From positions 62,001-126,000 of the forward strand of contig NZ_JAVRHO010000009.1 in assembly GCF_031846515.1 (NCBI RefSeq): a stretch of 64,000 bases of DNA, given 5' to 3'. Source of the stretch: Autumnicola lenta (GTDB lineage: Bacteria; Bacteroidota; Bacteroidia; Flavobacteriales; Flavobacteriaceae). This document shows positions 60,032 to 64,000 of the stretch, piece after piece. Within the stretch, counting starts at the first letter, position 1. Each line of letters begins with the position of its first letter. The notes under the pieces were generated by a model. The model made no database searches, was not told the origin of the DNA, and saw only the letters and a program-made list of their open reading frames with translations. Position numbers and translations under genes: made by a program.

Positions 60032-60057
60032 AATTTAATAATTTGATTGATGTTTAG

Positions 60058-61146
60058 TTATTGTCTGTTAAATGAAACACTGCCGTAACTGGTAGAAATA
60101 GTTATTGTACTTCCGCTGTTATTGGAGAGGTGATAGCCTTCATAACTACTACTTGTGCCGGATTCATTTCTTTTGTTCACTTCAAAATCGTTTATACCTT
60201 TTACACCGCCGTAAGAGGTTTTAATAATAAAATCAAAGGGCTGTGCAGCATCATAGCCAATTTTTACTCCGGTATAATCTGTATCAATTTTTACTTCTTT
60301 CATTCCTTTTACGAGTTTTTCTATAGAAGCAGAGCCATAGTCAAGATCAAGGACCAACGAGGTAAATACCCTGCCGATTTTCGTACTCAGATAATCTCCG
60401 TTTCCGGCAAGCTTTCTTACTTTTTCTATAGTAATACTTCCATAATCGCAATTGAAAGCGACGTCTTCAACTTTTAGTATTTTTGAGTTTGTATAGTCTG
60501 CATTTATATCAAGTTTTTCAGCCTCTTCGATGATGAAATCTGAATAATCTGCGTTAATCTCTGCATTCTTTACGTAGCCGATATGGCTGTTCCTGGTGTA
60601 ATCAAAACTGAGATAATTGGAGCTGCCCCGTAATTCACCAATATCGATCTTACCGTAATCACAGGATATCTTTGAATTTCCCAACAGCCGGTCAATATAA
60701 ATTCCGCCGTAGTCGTTGTTAAGGTCCACATTATTTCTTTCTGGAGCTTTTATTACATAATTCACTTCCATATTTACGTTACTACTACCGCTAAAAAGCT
60801 GCTCCCACCAGGATTTGTCTTCCCTGGAAAAGTGAGTTTTTGCAATTACTCCTGAAGAATTCTGATTAAATTCAATATTAATATCATCCAGTTTTCTCTG
60901 CACCGCTTCTTCATCATTTCCGTTAGTTTTAATGAAGACTTCTATTACCACCCGATTCTCATTCCAGGTAGAAATGTCAATATTTCCATAGCTGTTATTT
61001 ACCAGAAGTTTTGAGGTCGCGGCGACTTTAAATTCTTTAGAAATCTTTTTGGTCTTGGTATGTTTTCCATTCAAATCGTTGTTGCAAAAACCAAGGCCCG
61101 GAATAAGTAGGGCTAGCAGCAGCAGTTTATATAAGGTTGTTTTCAT
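60058..61146 (-). CDS. DUF4097-type secreted beta-helix protein
   Basis: 362 residues with signal peptide (about 1-21). Repeated strands carrying (D/S)YG motifs (NNDYGGIYID, NCDYGSITIE, DLDYGSASIE) indicate a beta-helix related to DUF4097. Start overlaps the end of the anti-sigma-like gene by 20 bases, so translation is coupled. Function unknown. Confidence 0.8.
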   Translation of the reverse strand: MKTTLYKLLLLALLIPGLGFCNNDLNGKHTKTKKISKEFKVAATSKLLVNNSYGNIDISTWNENRVVIEVFIKTNGNDEEAVQRKLDDINIEFNQNSSGVIAKTHFSREDKSWWEQLFSGSSNVNMEVNYVIKAPERNNVDLNNDYGGIYIDRLLGNSKISCDYGKIDIGELRGSSNYLSFDYTRNSHIGYVKNAEINADYSDFIIEEAEKLDINADYTNSKILKVEDVAFNCDYGSITIEKVRKLAGNGDYLSTKIGRVFTSLVLDLDYGSASIEKLVKGMKEVKIDTDYTGVKIGYDAAQPFDFIIKTSYGGVKGINDFEVNKRNESGTSSSYEGYHLSNNSGSTITISTSYGSVSFNRQ

Positions 61147-61687
61147 GATTTTGATTTTTTAATAGTTTAATTTCTTCAATTTGGGTCAATACGGTGTTGA
61201 GTAAGTCGATGCGCTGCTGGAAATTGTTTATCATGGCATGAATTACCCGGTTATCTTTTCCGCTTCTTAAAAGATCCCTTTTTAGTTTTGCATATTCAGT
61301 ATCAAGCTTTTCCATTTGTGCAAGCGCATCCTTTACTATGGCTTCAGTTTCCGGAGATTTTTCTTCCTGAATTTCCTTTAATTCGTTTTCAATTAAAGAA
61401 GTGTAAAACTCCTGGGTTTGCTTCATTTCCGGAGAAACACTCGCCAGATCTCCTGATCTTCCCAGCGCTTGGTGATTAAAATACATTCCGCCTAAAAAGA
61501 CCAGCAGTGCAAGACCGGCAGCAATTCCAATAAAAGGTGCCCATAAGTTTCGTACCCGATTTTTTTTCTCTGCGGAAGGATTTTCATCTTTTAACTTTTC
61601 AAAAAATCGCTCTTTATGGCCTTCCCGCGGTTCTGAAGTGTCGAAATCCAGATCCCTGAACAGCTCTTTTATATTATCGTTCTTCAT
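61127..61687 (-). CDS. Anti-sigma-like single-pass membrane protein
   Basis: 186 residues: short cytoplasmic N-terminus (1-45), one membrane helix (about 49-69, PFIGIAAGLALLVFLGGMYF), and a helical periplasmic part with coiled-coil character (LEEIQEEKSPETEAIV). Overlaps the sigma gene by 14 bases, the usual sigma/anti-sigma arrangement. No zinc-type anti-sigma motif, so the call rests on layout. Confidence 0.65.
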   Translation of the reverse strand: MKNDNIKELFRDLDFDTSEPREGHKERFFEKLKDENPSAEKKNRVRNLWAPFIGIAAGLALLVFLGGMYFNHQALGRSGDLASVSPEMKQTQEFYTSLIENELKEIQEEKSPETEAIVKDALAQMEKLDTEYAKLKRDLLRSGKDNRVIHAMINNFQQRIDLLNTVLTQIEEIKLLKNQNHENNLI

Positions 61688-62237
61688 GGTTCAGTAATTT
61701 GTTACGAAGACTTTCTTTTGCCCTGGAAATTGTGGTTCTGCAGTTGGCATAACTGATATCCATAATTTCACAAATTTCGTCATAATCGTAGCCTTCAATT
61801 AGATGCAGCGTTAAACACATCCTGTAATTTTCTTTTAATGAATTTAGTTTAAATAAAAGCACCTTCACTTTTTCATTGGTGTTCTCTTCGTTAACTATGT
61901 AGCCTTCAGAATCATCAATTTCATTCTTCAACTCATCATTATAGCTTACTTCTTCATATTTTCTTTTCTTATTATAGACACTTATGCATTTGTTGACCAC
62001 AATCCTTTTTAGCCATGCTCCAAAAGTGGATTCACCGTTGAAACTTTCAATTTTGGTAAAGGCATTAAGAAACGCTTCCTGCATAATATCTTCCGCTTCA
62101 GCAGAATGTTTTACGATGCGCAAAGCTGTATTATACATCGCCTTGTAATAGCGATTGTAAATTTCAATTTGTGCACGTTGATCACCCTTACGGCAAGCGG
62201 CAACAAGATCATTAATATGTGTGATGGTTGGTGTCAA
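61674..62237 (-). CDS. ECF-type RNA polymerase sigma factor
   Basis: 187 residues with region 2 (AEAEDIMQEAFLNAFTKI, WLKRIVVNKCISVYNKK) and region 4 (LKENYRMCLTLHLIEGYDYDEICEIM). Transcribes, with its putative membrane anti-sigma, an operon for the beta-helix proteins; it may respond to envelope stress. Regulon unknown. Confidence 0.93.
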   Translation of the reverse strand: MTPTITHINDLVAACRKGDQRAQIEIYNRYYKAMYNTALRIVKHSAEAEDIMQEAFLNAFTKIESFNGESTFGAWLKRIVVNKCISVYNKKRKYEEVSYNDELKNEIDDSEGYIVNEENTNEKVKVLLFKLNSLKENYRMCLTLHLIEGYDYDEICEIMDISYANCRTTISRAKESLRNKLLNHEER

Positions 62238-62416
62238 AAAACTCTTGTTATCTACTTATAAAGATATGCCCGTTTCCGTTTTGTTACACTTTCGAGAAAA
62301 TTAATTTAAAGAAAAGCATGGCACAGGAATTGAAATAGTGTTCAGGAATCTGAGCCCTCTCAGATAAAGCCTTGGAATTAAGGGGCTGGGGCAGGATCAA
62401 ATTTTAATACAAATAA

Positions 62417-62436
62417 CAAACTGTAGTGACAGTTTG
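62417..62436. promoter_or_regulatory. Perfect inverted repeat before lon
   Basis: CAAACTGT (62417-62424), AGTG, ACAGTTTG (62429-62436). A related TGACAGTTTGTCA lies at 62477-62489 inside the coding start. Possible heat-shock operator, but no matching known motif could be confirmed. Confidence 0.45.
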
Positions 62437-62450
62437 ACCTAAAATAAATT

Positions 62451-64000
62451 ATGGCTAACACAAAATTTACTAATCTTGACAGTTTGTCATTGCAGGGTAT
62501 TGATGAAGATGCAGAATTAATACCGTTAATGACTCCTGAAGATGAAGAAGAAATAAACAGGGAAGATCTTCCCGAATCCTTGCCAATCCTACCATTGCGG
62601 AATACTGTATTATTTCCGGGGGTTGTAATTCCAATAACAGCCGGAAGGGACACTTCTATTAAATTAATTAATGAAGCAAATAACGGCAGCAAGATTATTG
62701 GGGTAGTATCGCAAAAGGATGAAGAAGTTGAAAATCCTTCAGTAAAAGATATCAACCAGATTGGTGTTGTAGCAAGAATCCTTAGGGTGCTTAAGATGCC
62801 GGACGGGAACACCACGGTGATTATCCAGGGAAAAAAGCGTTTCAGTATTTCTGAGATTACCAGTGAAGATCCTTATTTGACTGCAAACATTCAGGAGGTT
62901 CCGGAAGCACGGCCTGCAGTAGATAACGAAGAATTTTCGGCTATTACAGAATCAATAAAGGAACTGGCTTTGCAGATTGTAAAAGGAAGCCCAAATATTC
63001 CTTCTGAAGCTTCTTTTGCTATTAAAAATATCGAGAGCTCCTCGTTTTTAATCAATTTTGTTTCTGCTAATATGAATCTTACGGTAGAGGAGAAGCAAAA
63101 ACTTTTGGAGACGAATGATTTAAAAGAACGGGCTCTTTCTACCCTAAGATATATGAATGTGGAGTTTCAGAAACTGGAACTTAAAAATGATATTCAGTCC
63201 AAGGTGCAGAGCGATATGAGCCAGCAACAGCGTGAATATTTTCTTCATCAGCAAATGAAAACCATCCAGGAAGAACTTGGTGGAGTTTCACATGAAGATG
63301 AAATCGAAGAAATGCGCATCAGGGCTAAAAAGAAGAAATGGGATGAGGATGTGCAACAGCATTTTGAAAAAGAGCTTTCCAAAATGCAGCGTATGAATCC
63401 GCAGGTCGCAGAATATTCTATACAGAGAAATTACCTCGATCTATACCTGGATTTGCCATGGAATGAATTCAGTAAAGATAAATTTGACCTTAAAAGGGCA
63501 AAGAAAATTCTTGACCGTGATCATTACGGACTGGACGATGTAAAACGGAGAATTATTGAATATCTCGCGGTATTGAAACTGCGTAACGATATGAAGTCGC
63601 CGATTTTATGTCTTTACGGACCTCCCGGAGTGGGTAAAACTTCTCTTGGTAAGTCTGTTGCCGAGGCCTTAGGTCGCGAATACGTGCGAATTTCCCTCGG
63701 AGGTCTGCGTGACGAAGCAGAAATAAGAGGACACCGTAAAACATATATAGGAGCAATGCCGGGAAGGATAATTCAGAGTTTGAAAAAAGCCGGAACCAGC
63801 AACCCCGTTTTTGTTCTTGATGAGATTGATAAGCTAAGCATTGGGAATGCAGGAGATCCTTCTTCAGCATTACTTGAAGTACTTGATCCCGAACAGAACA
63901 GCGAGTTTCACGATAATTTCCTTGAGATGGGTTATGACCTTTCTAAGGTAATGTTTATTGCAACCAGTAATACATTACAAACCATCCAGCCTGCCCTGCG
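62451..64000 (+). CDS. lon: Lon protease (3' end cut by window)
   Basis: 516 codons are visible from ATG 62451. N-terminal LAN domain with ILPLRNTVLFPGVVIPITAG (about 50-70), coiled-coil region YFLHQQMKTIQEELGG, and AAA+ Walker A GPPGVGKT (390-397), Walker B FVLDEIDKL. The serine-lysine protease domain lies beyond the window. ATP-dependent degradation of misfolded and regulatory proteins. About 150 bases of upstream gap with an inverted repeat. Confidence 0.97.
   Translation, partial: MANTKFTNLDSLSLQGIDEDAELIPLMTPEDEEEINREDLPESLPILPLRNTVLFPGVVIPITAGRDTSIKLINEANNGSKIIGVVSQKDEEVENPSVKDINQIGVVARILRVLKMPDGNTTVIIQGKKRFSISEITSEDPYLTANIQEVPEARPAVDNEEFSAITESIKELALQIVKGSPNIPSEASFAIKNIESSSFLINFVSANMNLTVEEKQKLLETNDLKERALSTLRYMNVEFQKLELKNDIQSKVQSDMSQQQREYFLHQQMKTIQEELGGVSHEDEIEEMRIRAKKKKWDEDVQQHFEKELSKMQRMNPQVAEYSIQRNYLDLYLDLPWNEFSKDKFDLKRAKKILDRDHYGLDDVKRRIIEYLAVLKLRNDMKSPILCLYGPPGVGKTSLGKSVAEALGREYVRISLGGLRDEAEIRGHRKTYIGAMPGRIIQSLKKAGTSNPVFVLDEIDKLSIGNAGDPSSALLEVLDPEQNSEFHDNFLEMGYDLSKVMFIATSNTLQTIQPAL

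Noticed and set aside
1..64000. tRNA or rRNA genes
   Set aside because: Gaps were read for tRNA-like ends and conserved arms and for rRNA-like sequence; none was recognised by eye.

Overview
The window comes from a Bacteroidota chromosome, almost certainly a member of the Flavobacteriaceae. Pointers to this are the AT-rich sequence, promoter-like elements of the Bacteroidota type (TAnnTTTG near -7, TTTG near -33), a lack of Shine-Dalgarno sites, a PorX response regulator of the type IX secretion system, an LpxC-FabZ fusion, SusD-free GH43/arabinose genes, and DUF4834, GIN-domain and PglZ-type proteins. Genus cannot be fixed from this sequence; the Gramella/Salegentibacter/Zunongwangia group is my guess. 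No rRNA, tRNA, CRISPR array, transposase or prophage was seen.

Layout. 1-9957: an arabinan/arabinose utilisation locus with three GH43 glycosidases (the first cut by the window edge), then araB-araD-araA, an aldose 1-epimerase lipoprotein and a sodium:sugar symporter. It has a perfect 15-bp inverted repeat and promoter ahead of araB and a terminator at the end. 9957-10480: non-coding repeats. 10480-17183: an outer-membrane-type protein, DUF4834, and a YfhO-type membrane protein, glycosyltransferase and flippase trio. 17219-29027: a Tyr/Asn- and Arg/Ser-rich secreted protein behind a sigma-54-like promoter, uvrA, an ECF sigma factor, a cysteine-free endonuclease III, a peroxiredoxin, and the minus-strand row porX-tsaE-small peptide-membrane protein-ald-DUF. 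29144-35747: an HD phosphohydrolase and the lipid A genes lpxD-lpxC/fabZ-lpxA with efp, then a second lpxD-like gene. 36019-42068: sucD, an orphan MntA-like antitoxin with a stub of its HepT toxin, fabG, a VWA membrane protein, an SDR and a prohibitin-like protein. 42098-50554: a complete histidine operon (leader peptide, hisG-D-C-B-H-A-F-IE) with a higBA toxin-antitoxin pair sitting between hisA and hisF. 50764-64000: lpdA, two collagen-like lipoproteins around a beta-barrel-like protein, two msrB genes, a hydrolase, an M48 protease, an MFS transporter, an antitoxin with a frameshifted toxin, an ECF sigma/anti-sigma/DUF4097/GIN operon, and the 5' part of lon.

The genes cooperate in clear blocks: secreted and periplasmic arabinan cleavage feeding uptake and the AraA-AraB-AraD route; a histidine operon that appears controlled by attenuation through a His-rich leader peptide; and an Lpx block for lipid A. 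The most unusual signals lie between genes: degenerate tandem repeats with a strict 7-bp period, often in opposite orientations at the two ends of an intergenic gap and sometimes running right up to the next start codon. A separate dispersed element carries AATGGCAATT. Two of the three toxin-antitoxin loci have a damaged toxin with an intact antitoxin.
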